A stretch of DNA of 64,000 nt from Phenylobacterium sp. SCN 70-31 (GTDB lineage: Bacteria > Pseudomonadota > Alphaproteobacteria > Caulobacterales > Caulobacteraceae). Below, piece after piece: positions 27,920-38,700 of this stretch. Under the pieces are notes generated by a model. The model made no database searches and had not been told where the DNA came from. It worked only from the letters and a program-made list of their open reading frames with translations. Location: assembly GCF_001724605.1 (NCBI RefSeq), contig NZ_MEEX01000005.1:1-64000 (forward strand). The letters run 5' to 3'. The position numbers and the translations under genes were made by a program. Every line of letters starts with the position of its first letter. Position 1 is the first letter of the stretch.

Positions 27920-28540
27920 TTACCCGGCCACGCGCGCCAGCACGCTCTGGACGGCCGGACGGGCGCCCATGCGCACGAAGTGATCGGCCAGGCGCGGAAA
28001 GGCGGCCAGATCCAGCCCATCGCGCGGCAGCCAGCCCGCCACGACATAGAGATAGGGATCGCAGACGGTATAGGCCTCGCCCATCGCCCAGGGCCCCTTG
28101 AAGAGGTCGGCGTCGATCAGGCGCATGGCCTCGCCGAACACCTCGGGCGCCTTGCGGCGCATCTCGGCGATGGCCGCGGGATCGTCGGCCCAGCGATAGC
28201 CCCGATGCCGGTGCGCCGCGGCCGGATGCGCCCATGAGCAGAGATAGCTCATGAACGACTCGACTTCGGCCATGCCGAAGGCGTCGGCGGTGGGCGCAAG
28301 CCCCGCCTCGGGGAAGGTCCGGGCGACATAGCCCAGGATGGCCGGCGCCTCGGTGATGATGCCGCGATCCGTCGCTAGCGCCGGAACCCGCGCCTTGGGA
28401 TTCACCGCCAGATAGGCTTCGCCCCGCTGCTCGTTCTCCCGGAAATTCAGGCGGACGGCTTCGTAGGGCGCGCGCGCCTCCTCCAGCGCGATCTCGCAGG
28501 CCAGGCCGATCGTGCCGGGCGCCGTGTAGAGTCTGAGCAT
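27920..28540 (-). CDS. glutathione S-transferase family protein
   Basis: A 206-residue GST. The thioredoxin-like N-domain (MLRLYTAPGTIGLACEIALEEA, NPKARVPAL with cis-Pro, ITEAPAILGYVA with the Glu/Ala-Pro glutathione contact) and the helical C-domain (FMSYLCSWAHPAAAHRHRGYRW, FKGPWAMGEAYTVCDPYLYVVAGWL) match beta-class GSTs. Ser/Thr near residue 7-10 may act on the thiol. Start at ATG 28540. The 95-bp gap to the CoaA-like gene holds the divergent promoters. Confidence 0.9.
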   Translation of the reverse strand: MLRLYTAPGTIGLACEIALEEARAPYEAVRLNFRENEQRGEAYLAVNPKARVPALATDRGIITEAPAILGYVARTFPEAGLAPTADAFGMAEVESFMSYLCSWAHPAAAHRHRGYRWADDPAAIAEMRRKAPEVFGEAMRLIDADLFKGPWAMGEAYTVCDPYLYVVAGWLPRDGLDLAAFPRLADHFVRMGARPAVQSVLARVAG

Positions 28541-28634
28541 GGCGACCCTCCTGGCCCACGCATGTGCATCGGCGCGGAACCTGCCGCAAGGGCCGGCTTG
28601 ACCACGAAGGCTCGGGCGTGGAACCCGTGGCGTC

Positions 28635-29333
28635 ATGACCAGCCTCGACGCCCAGCTCCTGGCGCGGACCGCCGAACGCGTCGCCGCCCGCCCCGGGCGG
28701 ACGTTCCTCATCGGGATCGCCGGCGGCGTCGCGGTGGGCAAGACCACGCTGGCGCATCGGCTGGCCGAGGGGCTGAAAGACGCCGGCTTCACCGTGGAGG
28801 TGGTGGCCACGGACGGCTTCCTGCGGCCCAATCGCGAACTGGAGGCCGCGGGCCTGAACCTCAGGAAGGGCTTCCCCGAGACCTACGATCGCGACGCCTT
28901 CCACCGGTTCCTGGCCGAACTGGCGGGGGGCCGGGCGGCCGCCAGCCCGGTCTATTCGCACGTCACCTACGACATCGTGCCGGGGGAGGTCCGGAGGGTC
29001 CCGGCCCGGGGGGTGGTGATCGTGGAGGGTGTGAACGTGCTGCAGACGCCGCAGGCCCGGGCGGCGTTCGGCCTGTCGCTGTATGTGGACGCCGACCCTG
29101 CGGATGCGAAGGCCTGGTACCTCGCGCGACTGGCGCGGATCGTCGCCGAGGAGCCGGACAGCTTCATCGCCAGGATCGACGATCCGGCGCGGCGAGACGC
29201 CCTGATCGAAGCGGCCTGGACGCAGATCAACCTGGTGAACCTGCGCGACCATATCGCGCCGACGATGGCGCACGCCGACGTGGTGGTGCGGAAGCGCGCC
29301 GATCACGCGCTGGAGGCGGTCGCCTGGCGGTAG
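28635..29333 (+). CDS. coaA: type I pantothenate kinase-like P-loop kinase, short form
   Basis: A 232-residue P-loop kinase. GIAGGVAVGKTTLAHRL (Walker A), ATDGFLRPNRELEAAGLNLRKGFPETYDRDAF, SPVYSHVTYDIVPGE and VVIVEGVNVLQ match CoaA of coenzyme A synthesis (phosphorylates pantothenate). It is shorter than E. coli CoaA (about 316 residues), missing the N-terminal extension and part of the C-terminus. The family also includes related nucleoside/sugar kinases, so pantothenate is probable, not certain. Convergent with typA. Confidence 0.72.
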   Translation: MTSLDAQLLARTAERVAARPGRTFLIGIAGGVAVGKTTLAHRLAEGLKDAGFTVEVVATDGFLRPNRELEAAGLNLRKGFPETYDRDAFHRFLAELAGGRAAASPVYSHVTYDIVPGEVRRVPARGVVIVEGVNVLQTPQARAAFGLSLYVDADPADAKAWYLARLARIVAEEPDSFIARIDDPARRDALIEAAWTQINLVNLRDHIAPTMAHADVVVRKRADHALEAVAWR

Positions 29334-29336
29334 GGA

Positions 29337-31172
<1,836 letters not shown>

Positions 31173-31346
31173 GGGGCGGCGGGCTTCTTTCGAGGGCGGG
31201 CGCTTTTACGGGAATGCGGCCGCGGCCGCCAGAGTGTTGTGCGCCGCATATAACGCAACGTCAGCGTCGCGTAAGGTGATTGCCTGAATCTATTGGGAAA
31301 ACCAATCCGACGCTCAGGACGCGACGGAATATTTCAGCTTTTTCCC

Positions 31347-31375
31347 TTGCCGGATTGTGCGTTGCACACTAGATT
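31347..31375 (+). promoter_or_regulatory. sigma-70 promoter of candidate sRNA
   Basis: TTGCCG (31347-31352), 17-bp spacer, TAGATT (31370-31375). No open reading frame follows; the expected start near 31382 leads straight into the structured sequence that ends in a strong terminator. Confidence 0.65.
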
Positions 31376-31381
31376 GAGGAT

Positions 31382-31461
31382 GTGAGGCGTCGCTGACGCC
31401 TCGGCCCTTATGGGCGTTTCCTCCCTAATGAACTGCCGCGCCGATGGCGCGGCTTTTTTTT
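31382..31461 (+). ncRNA. candidate trans-acting small RNA with anti-Shine-Dalgarno motif
   Basis: About 80 nt between divergent typA and amidohydrolase-side genes. Order: hairpin 1, perfect 8-bp stem GAGGCGTC/GACGCCTC with a GCT loop (31384-31402); a weak 4-bp hairpin GCCC-TTAT-GGGC (31404-31415); an unpaired tract TTTCCTCCCTAA (31417-31428); and a textbook terminator GCCGCGCC-GAT-GGCGCGGC plus eight T (31435-31461). The CCTCC tract is complementary to ribosome-binding sites, as in several alphaproteobacterial trans-acting sRNA families. No coding potential is evident. Neighbours are typA (minus, upstream) and an N-formylglutamate amidohydrolase (minus, downstream). Confidence 0.7.
31435..31461 (+). 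terminator. Rho-independent terminator of candidate sRNA
   Basis: Perfect 8-bp GC stem, GAT loop, then T8. It is on the plus strand and cannot serve typA or the amidohydrolase gene, both of which are on the minus strand. Confidence 0.9.
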
Positions 31462-31500
31462 GGCCTGATGGTCACACGGCGGATCGCCCCGCGGGTGGTT

Positions 31501-32421
31501 TCAAGCCGCGTTGAGCGCACTCCAGTCGGCCTCGGCGAGCGCGCGCGTCAGGATTTCGACGTCGGCCTTCAGGGTCTCGAAGCCCGAGGTGGGCGAGAGC
31601 GTCGCCTCGTCCAGGTAGAGGGCGCGGTTGATCTCGATCTGGAGGGCATGGGTCCGCCTCCGTGGCTGGCCGTAGAATTCGGTGGTGTAGCCGCCGGCGT
31701 AGGGCGCGTTGCGCGCCACCCGATAGCCGCGCGCCTCCAGCGCCCGCTCCACCCGCGTCGGCAGAACGCCCGCGCACGCGGCGCCGTATCGGTCGCCGAG
31801 CACGACATCGCACGGCCGGTCGCGACCCGTCGCACGGGCGGCGGCGGCCGGCATCGAATGCCAGTCGATCAGGATGGCGAAGCCGTGAGCCGACTGGGCC
31901 TCGGCGATCAGGCCGGCCAGCGCCTCGTGGTACGGCCGATGCGCCCCGTCGATCCGCACGCGCGCCTCGGCGAAGGTCAGCTTGCGGCGGTAGATCTCCT
32001 GGCCCTCCGAGACCACCCGCGCGATGGCGCCCAGTCCGGCCGCCACCCGCGCGGTGCGGGCGCGGGCGAAGGGCGGCAGTTCGTCGGCGAACATGGCCGG
32101 ATCCAGTTCGAACGGCTCGCGGTTGAGGTCGATGTAGGCGCGAGCGTAGCGGGCCGCGATCACCGCCGCGCCCAGGTCGGGCGCGGAGGCGATCAGGTCG
32201 TCCACGAAGGCGTCCTCCGAACGGCGGATCGACACCGCGTCCAGCGCGGCGGCGTCCATCATGTCGGCGGGATAGTCGCGCCCGGAATGCGGCGAGGCGA
32301 ACACCAGCGGCGTGGGCGGCGCGCCCGGCGGCCCCGCCCGACGCAGGGTGAACGCCGGACCCGACGGCGGTTCTGCGGCCTGCGGCCGATTCAGCGGGTC
32401 CATGGTGTTCATCGCGCGCAT
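31501..32421 (-). CDS. N-formylglutamate amidohydrolase
   Basis: A 306-residue N-formylglutamate deformylase family enzyme (HutG-type), which releases glutamate from N-formylglutamate at the end of histidine degradation. PLVFASPHSGRDYPADMM, IDLNREPFELD, GHIDGAHRPYHEAL-type metal-binding segment, ILIDWHSMP, and PYAGGYTTEFYG plus LQIEINRALYLDE are typical (zinc-dependent). Start at ATG 32421, preceded by GAGG at 9 bases; two further in-frame ATGs follow within 20 bases. In Caulobacterales this gene commonly sits next to cpdR, as here, though no other hut genes are present. Confidence 0.9.
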   Translation of the reverse strand: MRAMNTMDPLNRPQAAEPPSGPAFTLRRAGPPGAPPTPLVFASPHSGRDYPADMMDAAALDAVSIRRSEDAFVDDLIASAPDLGAAVIAARYARAYIDLNREPFELDPAMFADELPPFARARTARVAAGLGAIARVVSEGQEIYRRKLTFAEARVRIDGAHRPYHEALAGLIAEAQSAHGFAILIDWHSMPAAAARATGRDRPCDVVLGDRYGAACAGVLPTRVERALEARGYRVARNAPYAGGYTTEFYGQPRRRTHALQIEINRALYLDEATLSPTSGFETLKADVEILTRALAEADWSALNAA

Positions 32422-32568
32422 AGAAGGCCGCCTCGCCCCCAGCGTCAAAGCCTTATGCCGCCGGGCCGAGGCGCGGGCAGCGCGTGGGGACCACGCCGGG
32501 CGCACGGCGCTTCATGGCGCCTTTACCCTTCGCCAGTTATTGTGCGCGATCAAGCTCCAGGCCCGATC

Positions 32569-32925
32569 ATGTCCCGCATCCTGCTCGCCGAAGACGACGA
32601 TTCCCTCCGCGGCTTCCTGGCCCGTGCGCTCGAACGCGCCGGCCATGACGTGACCGCCTGCGCCGACGGCGAGGAGGCTGTCACGTTCCTGGACGAACCG
32701 TGGGACCTTCTGCTCACGGACATCGTCATGCCCGGACTCGACGGCATCGAGGTGGCTCGCCAGGCCGCCGCCAGGCACCCCGGCCTCAGGATCATGTTCA
32801 TCACCGGGTTCGCCGCGGTCGCCCTGGCCGCGGGCGAGCAGGCGCCCGCCGGCTCCAAGGTCCTGTCCAAGCCGATCCACCTGCGCGAGATCGTCTCGGA
32901 AGTGGAGCGGATGATCGCCGCCTGA
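32569..32925 (+). CDS. cpdR: single-domain response regulator CpdR
   Basis: A 118-residue receiver without output domain. ILLAEDDDSLRGFLARALERAG, phospho-acceptor Asp51 in LLLTDIVMPGLDG (the same number as the known CpdR phosphosite), FITGFAAVALAAGE and KVLSKPIHLREIVSEVERMIAA match CpdR. Unphosphorylated CpdR primes ClpXP for degradation of substrates such as CtrA adaptors and PdeA, giving cell-cycle-timed proteolysis. The neighbourhood (amidohydrolase on one side, tRNA-Val downstream) is conserved. No other cell-cycle gene lies close. Confidence 0.96.
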   Translation: MSRILLAEDDDSLRGFLARALERAGHDVTACADGEEAVTFLDEPWDLLLTDIVMPGLDGIEVARQAAARHPGLRIMFITGFAAVALAAGEQAPAGSKVLSKPIHLREIVSEVERMIAA

Positions 32926-32954
32926 GGCCGGCTCCAAAGTCGCATGCTGCGGCC

Positions 32955-32983
32955 TTGCTAAGCCCATTTGGCCTCTGTATATC
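32955..32983 (+). promoter_or_regulatory. promoter of tRNA-Val
   Basis: TTGCTA (32955-32960), 17-bp spacer, TATATC (32978-32983); start near 32990, about 26 bases before the tRNA. It begins after the cpdR stop codon, so the tRNA can be transcribed independently. Confidence 0.6.
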
Positions 32984-33015
32984 CCCGCCTTCCCGAAAGG
33001 GTCCGCCAATGGCTC

Positions 33016-33090
33016 GGACGCGTAGCTCAGCGGGAGAGCACTACGTTGACATCGTAGGGGTCGCTGGTTCAATCCCAGCCGCGTCCACCA
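33016..33090 (+). tRNA. tRNA-Val (anticodon GAC)
   Basis: 75 nt including an encoded CCA. Acceptor stem GGACGCG/CGCGTCC, D arm GCTC...GAGC, anticodon arm CTACG-TTGACAT-CGTAG with GAC at 33048-33050, and T arm ending TTCAATCC. All stems pair. Decodes GUC/GUU valine codons. Confidence 0.97.
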
Positions 33091-33218
33091 TTCCGTCTCT
33101 CGACAATCGAAGATCTCGCTGAGAGCCGGCCTCCCCAGGGCAGGCCGCATGGGGCAAGCTGCATGGGGCACGCCGCACCGGCAGGATGTTCCGCGGAGGA
33201 CCGAAGACCGGCCAGTCC

Positions 33219-34361
33219 TCAGTTCGGCAGCACCGGCAGGCGGATCCGGAACGTGCTCCCGACGCCGGGCTCGCTGGCGGCCAGCGAGATGGCTCCCGAA
33301 TGCAGCTCCACGAGCTGCTTGCCCAACGCGAGGCCAATGCCGAGGCCTTCCTGCGCCCGCTCGGTCGGACTCTTCACCTGGGCGAACAGCTCGAAGATCT
33401 TCGACTGCATCTCGGGCGGAATCCCGATGCCGGTGTCCGAGACGTCGATCTCGACGAATCCGTCGGCGACCCGGGCCTCGAGCACGATGCGTCCGCCGGC
33501 CGGCGTATAGCGCGCGGCGTTGTTGAGCAGATTGCTGACCACCTGCGCGAGACGGGTGGGGTCGGCGTGCAGGCGCACCGCCTCGGCCGGGATGTCGGCC
33601 TCGAACGCGTGCCCCGCGGCGTCGATCTGGGGCTTGCTGGCCTCGATCGCGAACTGGAGCACCGTCCCTAGGGCGACGCGCTCCTTGGAGAGCGAAATCT
33701 TGCCCTGGTCGATGCGCGAGATGTCGAGCATGTCGTCGACCAGTCGCGTCAGATGGGCGACCTGACGCTCCATCTGGCTGTGAATCTCCTCGGTCTTCTG
33801 CGGATCCTTGCGCCGGCGCAGGAAATGGAGGCCCGCGCCCAGCGCCATGACGGGATTGCGAATCTCATGGCCGAGCACCGCCAGGAACTCGTTCTTATGG
33901 CGATCGACCGTCTGCAGCGCCTCGGCCAGGACTTCGAGCTCGTCGCGCTGAGCCATGATCTGCCGACGCTGCTGGTGCAGGTCGAAGAACACATTGGCCT
34001 TGCTGCGCAGGATGTCGGCCTCGATCGGCTTCTGGAGGAAGTCGACGGCGCCGGCCTCATAGCCACGGAACCGGCGCTGGCGATCCGCCGTGCCGGCCGT
34101 CAGGAAGATGATGGGCACGTGGCGCGACACCTCGGCGCCGCGCATGAACTCGGCCAGCTGGAAGCCGTCCATCCCGGGCATCTGCACGTCCAGCAGCGCC
34201 AGGGCCACATCGTGAGCCAGAAGCAGTTCGAGCGCCTCGTCGCCGGACCGCGCCTTGAGACACTCCAGCCCCTCGCGCCGAAGCAGCGCCTCCAGAGCCA
34301 GGAGGTTCTCCTGGAGATCGTCCACCAGCAGGAAGCGGATCGGTTCGTCGAGGCGCTTCAT
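33219..34361 (-). CDS. response-regulator/histidine-kinase fusion protein
   Basis: A 380-residue soluble protein: N-terminal receiver (Asp58 in LLDVQMPGMDG), linker coiled coil, HisKA with His165 in LGHEIRNPVMALG, and HATPase (LAQVVSNLLNNAARYTPAGG, DTGIGIPP, GLGIGLALGK). A receiver placed before the kinase suggests that another kinase, probably the triple-receiver hybrid kinase upstream in the operon, modulates it. Last gene of a four-gene set; it overlaps the CheB-like gene by ATGA. No membrane segment. Confidence 0.92.
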   Translation of the reverse strand: MKRLDEPIRFLLVDDLQENLLALEALLRREGLECLKARSGDEALELLLAHDVALALLDVQMPGMDGFQLAEFMRGAEVSRHVPIIFLTAGTADRQRRFRGYEAGAVDFLQKPIEADILRSKANVFFDLHQQRRQIMAQRDELEVLAEALQTVDRHKNEFLAVLGHEIRNPVMALGAGLHFLRRRKDPQKTEEIHSQMERQVAHLTRLVDDMLDISRIDQGKISLSKERVALGTVLQFAIEASKPQIDAAGHAFEADIPAEAVRLHADPTRLAQVVSNLLNNAARYTPAGGRIVLEARVADGFVEIDVSDTGIGIPPEMQSKIFELFAQVKSPTERAQEGLGIGLALGKQLVELHSGAISLAASEPGVGSTFRIRLPVLPN

Positions 34362-34933
34362 GCCGCCTCCAGTCCGGCCAGGTACGCGGCGATCGCATCC
34401 AGCGACATGACCCTGGCCTCGGGACAGGCCTCGACGGCGGCGGTGGGCATCGCGGCCGCATAAGCGCCCGCGGGGTCCTGAACCAGCGCCACGCCACCCG
34501 CGCCCGCCACCGCCTTCAGGCCCTGCGCGCCGTCATGGTTGGCGCCGGTCAGGACGATCGACGTCAGCGCCCCGCCGAAAGCGTCGGCCGCAGCCTCGAA
34601 CAGGACGTCGATCGAGGGGCGCGAATGGTTCACGAGCTCATCGGACGACAGCGAAAGCGTTCCGTCCGCCTCGACCAGCAGATGGTAGTCGGACGGCGCG
34701 AAATAGGCCACGCCCGGGGTCGTCGGCTCCTTGTCCTCGGCCTCTTTGACCGCGATGCGACACTTGCCCTGGAAGAGCGGGACCAGCGCATTCTCCCGGT
34801 CCGGCGGCACGTGGACCACGATGAGAATCGGCGCGGGAAAGTCGGCGGACAGGGTCGGCAGGAGACGCAGCAGCGCCTGCACTGCGCCGGCGGACCCTCC
34901 GATGGCGATCGCTCCCGTCGAGGCGTCGGTCAT
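34358..34933 (-). CDS. CheB-type methylesterase domain protein
   Basis: A 191-residue protein that is only the CheB catalytic domain: Ser in IAIGGSAGAVQALL, His in VVHVPPDRENAL, Asp in TGANHDGAQGLKAV form the triad. It lacks the CheB receiver. It demethylates glutamyl methyl esters, here most likely on the hybrid kinase coiled coil or a receptor elsewhere, since no MCP gene is nearby. Overlaps both neighbours (start inside the CheR stop, stop inside the kinase start), so the set is tightly coupled. Confidence 0.9.
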   Translation of the reverse strand: MTDASTGAIAIGGSAGAVQALLRLLPTLSADFPAPILIVVHVPPDRENALVPLFQGKCRIAVKEAEDKEPTTPGVAYFAPSDYHLLVEADGTLSLSSDELVNHSRPSIDVLFEAAADAFGGALTSIVLTGANHDGAQGLKAVAGAGGVALVQDPAGAYAAAMPTAAVEACPEARVMSLDAIAAYLAGLEAA

Positions 34934-35766
34934 GCGTCCTGCCTCTGGTAGATCTTGTCTTCGCGGGAGAATTCGAGAAATGCGGCGGCGTGGGCGGAGA
35001 AGCGGAGGCTCTCCTTCGAGCCCAGCCCCAGAAAGCCCTTGCGCGCGAGCGAGTCCCGAAGGAGGCCGATGGCGCGATCCTGCAAGGCGCGGTCGAAATA
35101 GATCAGAACGTTGCGGCACGAGATGAGGTGCATCTCCCCGAACACGGCGTCCGTCACTAGGCTGTGGTCCGAGAAGACGACGCGGCTGCGCAGGGACTTG
35201 TCGAAGATCGCCCGCCCGTAGTCCGCCGTGTAGTAGTCGGACAGCGAGGATCGGCCGCCGGACTTCTGGTGGTTCGCCGTGAACTTCTTGACCTGGTCGA
35301 GCGGATAGACCCCGGCCTCCGCGGCCTGCAGCGCCGCGGGGTTGATGTCCGTGGCGTAGAAGATCGTCCGCTCCTCCAAGCCCTCCTCCCGGAACAGGAT
35401 GGCGAGCGAGTAGAGTTCCTCCCCGTGGCTGCACCCCGCCACCCAGACCTTGAGCGAGGGATAGGTCCGCAGGTGCGGCAGCACCTTCTCGCGCAGGGCG
35501 CGGAAGTACGACGGATCGCGGAACATCTCGCTGACCTGGACGGTCAGGTAGCCGAGGAGCCGGCTCAGGGTCGTCGGCTCGTGCAGGAGACTGTCCTGCA
35601 GGGCCGAGATGCTGGAGAAGCCCAACTGGTCGCGCGCCTGGACCAGACGGCGCTTGATCGAGGCGCGGGCGTAGCTGCGGAAATCGTAGTGGTAGCGCCG
35701 GAAGAGCGCTTCCAGGAGCAGGCCGATCTCCAGATCCTCGACCCCGTCCCGCACGACGGCGCTCAT
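34930..35766 (-). CDS. CheR-type protein-glutamate methyltransferase
   Basis: A 278-residue CheR: small N-domain (SYARASIKRRLVQARDQLGFSSISAL), EMFRDPSYFRALREKVLP, SAM motif VWVAGCSHGEELYSLAI, ATDINPAALQAAEAGVYP, and ISCRNVLIYFDRALQDRAI. It methylates Glu side chains of signalling proteins. Linked by four-base overlaps to the hybrid kinase upstream and the CheB gene downstream. The pairing of CheB/CheR with a hybrid kinase lacking CheA/CheW suggests a non-chemotaxis sensory complex. Confidence 0.93.
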   Translation of the reverse strand: MSAVVRDGVEDLEIGLLLEALFRRYHYDFRSYARASIKRRLVQARDQLGFSSISALQDSLLHEPTTLSRLLGYLTVQVSEMFRDPSYFRALREKVLPHLRTYPSLKVWVAGCSHGEELYSLAILFREEGLEERTIFYATDINPAALQAAEAGVYPLDQVKKFTANHQKSGGRSSLSDYYTADYGRAIFDKSLRSRVVFSDHSLVTDAVFGEMHLISCRNVLIYFDRALQDRAIGLLRDSLARKGFLGLGSKESLRFSAHAAAFLEFSREDKIYQRQDA

Positions 35767-38700
35767 CGGGGCATCCAGACACGCACGAGGGACAGCAGCC
35801 GGTCGACGTCGATCGGCTTGGCCATGTAGTCGTTGGCGCCGGCCTCCAGGCAGCGCTCCTGATCGTCGGGCATCGCCTTGGCGGTCAGCATGATGACGGG
35901 AAGGTCCGTCCAGCGCGCTTCGGCGCGAATCCGGCGGGTCGCCTCCAGCCCGTCCATCACCGGCATCATCACGTCCATGAGCACGAGGTCGATGGCCGCC
36001 TGGGCGCCGTCGGCCGACTGGGCCAGCGCCACCAGCGCCTCCTGGCCGTTGCGTGCGATCTGCACCGATGCGCCCCGGGGTTCAAGCACGCTGGTCAGCG
36101 AATAGACGTTCCGCACGTCGTCCTCGACCACGAGGATGCGACGACCCTCGAGCACGGCGTCCCGGTTCCGCGCCTTCCGGATCATCCGCTGCTGCTCCGG
36201 CGGAAGGTCGGCCACCACCTGGTGGAGGAACAGCGACACCTCGTCGAGCAGCCGTTCGGGCGACTTGGCGCCCTTGATGATGATCGAATGCGAGTATCGG
36301 CGGAGGCGCTGCTCGTCGTCGGCCGACAGGTCGTGGCCCGTGTAGACGATGACCGGCGGGAAGGCGTGGTCGCCCTGACTCAGGCTCTCCAGCAGCGAGA
36401 ACCCCGAAGCGTCGGGAAGGGAAAGATCCAGGACCATGCAGTCGAACGTCTGGGACCTGAGCGCCTCGAGGCACTCGGCGGCCGTCCCGACGCCCACCGT
36501 CTCCACGTCGCCAGACGCCAGCAGACGGCTCACCGCGTCGCGCTGGACGTCGTCGTCCTCGACGATCAGCACCCGGCGCATGGTGCGGGTGAGCTGCGAC
36601 TCGAGGTTCTGCAGCACCTCGGAGAGCTGCTCGCGCTGCACCGGCTTGATGAGATAGCCTACCGCGCCCAGCGACAGCGCGGTCTGGCTGTGATCGGTCC
36701 CCGAGACCACGTGGATCGGGATGTGCCGGGTGGCGTCGTCCCGCTTCAGCCGGTCCAGCACCGTGAGGCCGGACTGGTCCGGCAACCCGACATCCAGGAC
36801 GATGGCGTGCGGCTTGTATTGCGCGGCGACGCTGAGGGCCTCCTCGGCGGTGCCGGCCACCAGGCACTGGAAGCCCAGCTCGCGGGAGAGATCGCAGACG
36901 ATGCCCGCAAACCCCGGATCGTCCTCGATCACCAGAAGCAGGCGACGCGCGTCGGTCAACGCGTCGCGGTCGTCTTCCACCTTTGCGACGGGGGCTTTCC
37001 GACGGACCCGCGGCGCGGCGAGGGCCTTCGTCTCGGCGGAAGGCGTCATCGGCGGCTCATGGGCCGCGATCTCGCCGGGCGCATAGACGAACGGAATCGT
37101 CACGGTGAAGGTGCTGCCCTCCCCGGGCGTGCTTTCCAGGGCGATGACGCCGCCCAGCAGCCGCGCCAGTTCCCGCGAGATCGAGAGCCCGAGGCCCGTG
37201 CCACCGTACCGGCGGCTGATCGTGCCGTCGGCCTGTCGGAAGGCCTCGAAGACGCCCTGCTGCTGCTCGGGCGAAATCCCGATGCCCGTGTCGCTGACGG
37301 CCAGCGCAAGCCGATCGACGCCGGTAGGCGCGACCGTGAGCCGCACGACGCCCCGCTCGGTGAACTTGAAGGCGTTCGAAAGCAGGTTCTTGAGGATCTG
37401 CTCCAAGCGCTTCCGGTCGGTCTCGATCATGGCCGGCGCGTCGTCGGCGATCGCGATCTCGAAGGCCAGCCCCCGCTCGTCGGCGACCGGCTGGAACAGC
37501 GAGCGCAGGTCGTTCGAGAGCCGCGCCAGGGCCACGGTCTCGGGGCGGATCTGCAGCTGGCCGGCCTCGATCTTCGAGAGATCCAGGATGTCGTTGATCA
37601 GGGTGAGGAGGTCGTCGCCAGACGAGTGAATGGTCCGGGCGTATTTGACCTGGTCGTCCGAGAGGTTGCCGTCGGGGTTGTCGCTCAGCAGCTTCGACAG
37701 GATCAGCAGCGAGTTGAGCGGCGTACGCAGCTCATGGGACATGTTGGCGAGGAAGTCGGACTTGTACTGGCTGGCCTGTTCGAGTTCTCGGGCCTTCAGC
37801 TCGATCGCCGCTGCGGTCCGCTCCAGTTCGTCGCGCTGTGTTTCGAGGGTCTGGGCCTGTTCCTCGAGCTGGCTGTTGGTCTGCTCCAGCTCGACCTGCT
37901 GCTGTTCCAGGCGGACCTGGGACTCCTTCAGCGCGCGGCCCTGCTCCTCAAGTTCCTCGTTGGAGACGCGAAGCTCCTCGGCCTGGACCTGCAGCTCCTC
38001 CGACTGTCGCTGGGTCTCCTCGAGCGCAGCCTGCAGCTGCGTGCGGTAGCGGGCGGAGCGCAGCGCGACGCCCATGGCCGCCTCGCCCTGTCGCAGCAGT
38101 TCGAGCACCTGCGCGTCGACGGGCTTCAGGAAGCCCAGCTCGATCACGGCGTTGACGAAGCCGTCCGTCGTCGTCGGCACGATCACGAGATGTCGCGGCT
38201 TGTCGCGGCCGAACGCCGAGCCCAGCGTCAGATAGCCTTCCGGGACCTCGTCGATGACGATCAGCCGGCCCTCGGAGGCCGCCTGGCCGAGCAGGCCTTC
38301 CTTGATCCCGAAGCGCAGGGGTACGCCCGCATCGGCGGGAACGCCCAGGGTCGCGGCCAGCCGGTACTCGGCGGATTCCCCCTTGAACACCGCGCCGGCG
38401 TGGCTGCCGACGTATTGGGCGAAGAAGGCCAGGATGGCTTCCGAGAGTTGTTCGACCGACTTCTCGCCCATCATGGCGGCCGCAAGCTGCACCTGCCCCG
38501 CCTGGAGCCACGCCTGCCGCGCCCGCGTCCGCGCGTTGCTGCGGATCAGTCCGAAGACGATCACCGTCAGCGCGGCCCCCAGGAGACCGGAGAGCACCCC
38601 GCTCAGCACGGCCGTACGCTGCGCGACCTTCATCTCGGCAAGGCCAACCTCGCGAAGGCGCTGCTCTTCGCGACGCATGGCTTCGTGGCGGGCCCGGATG

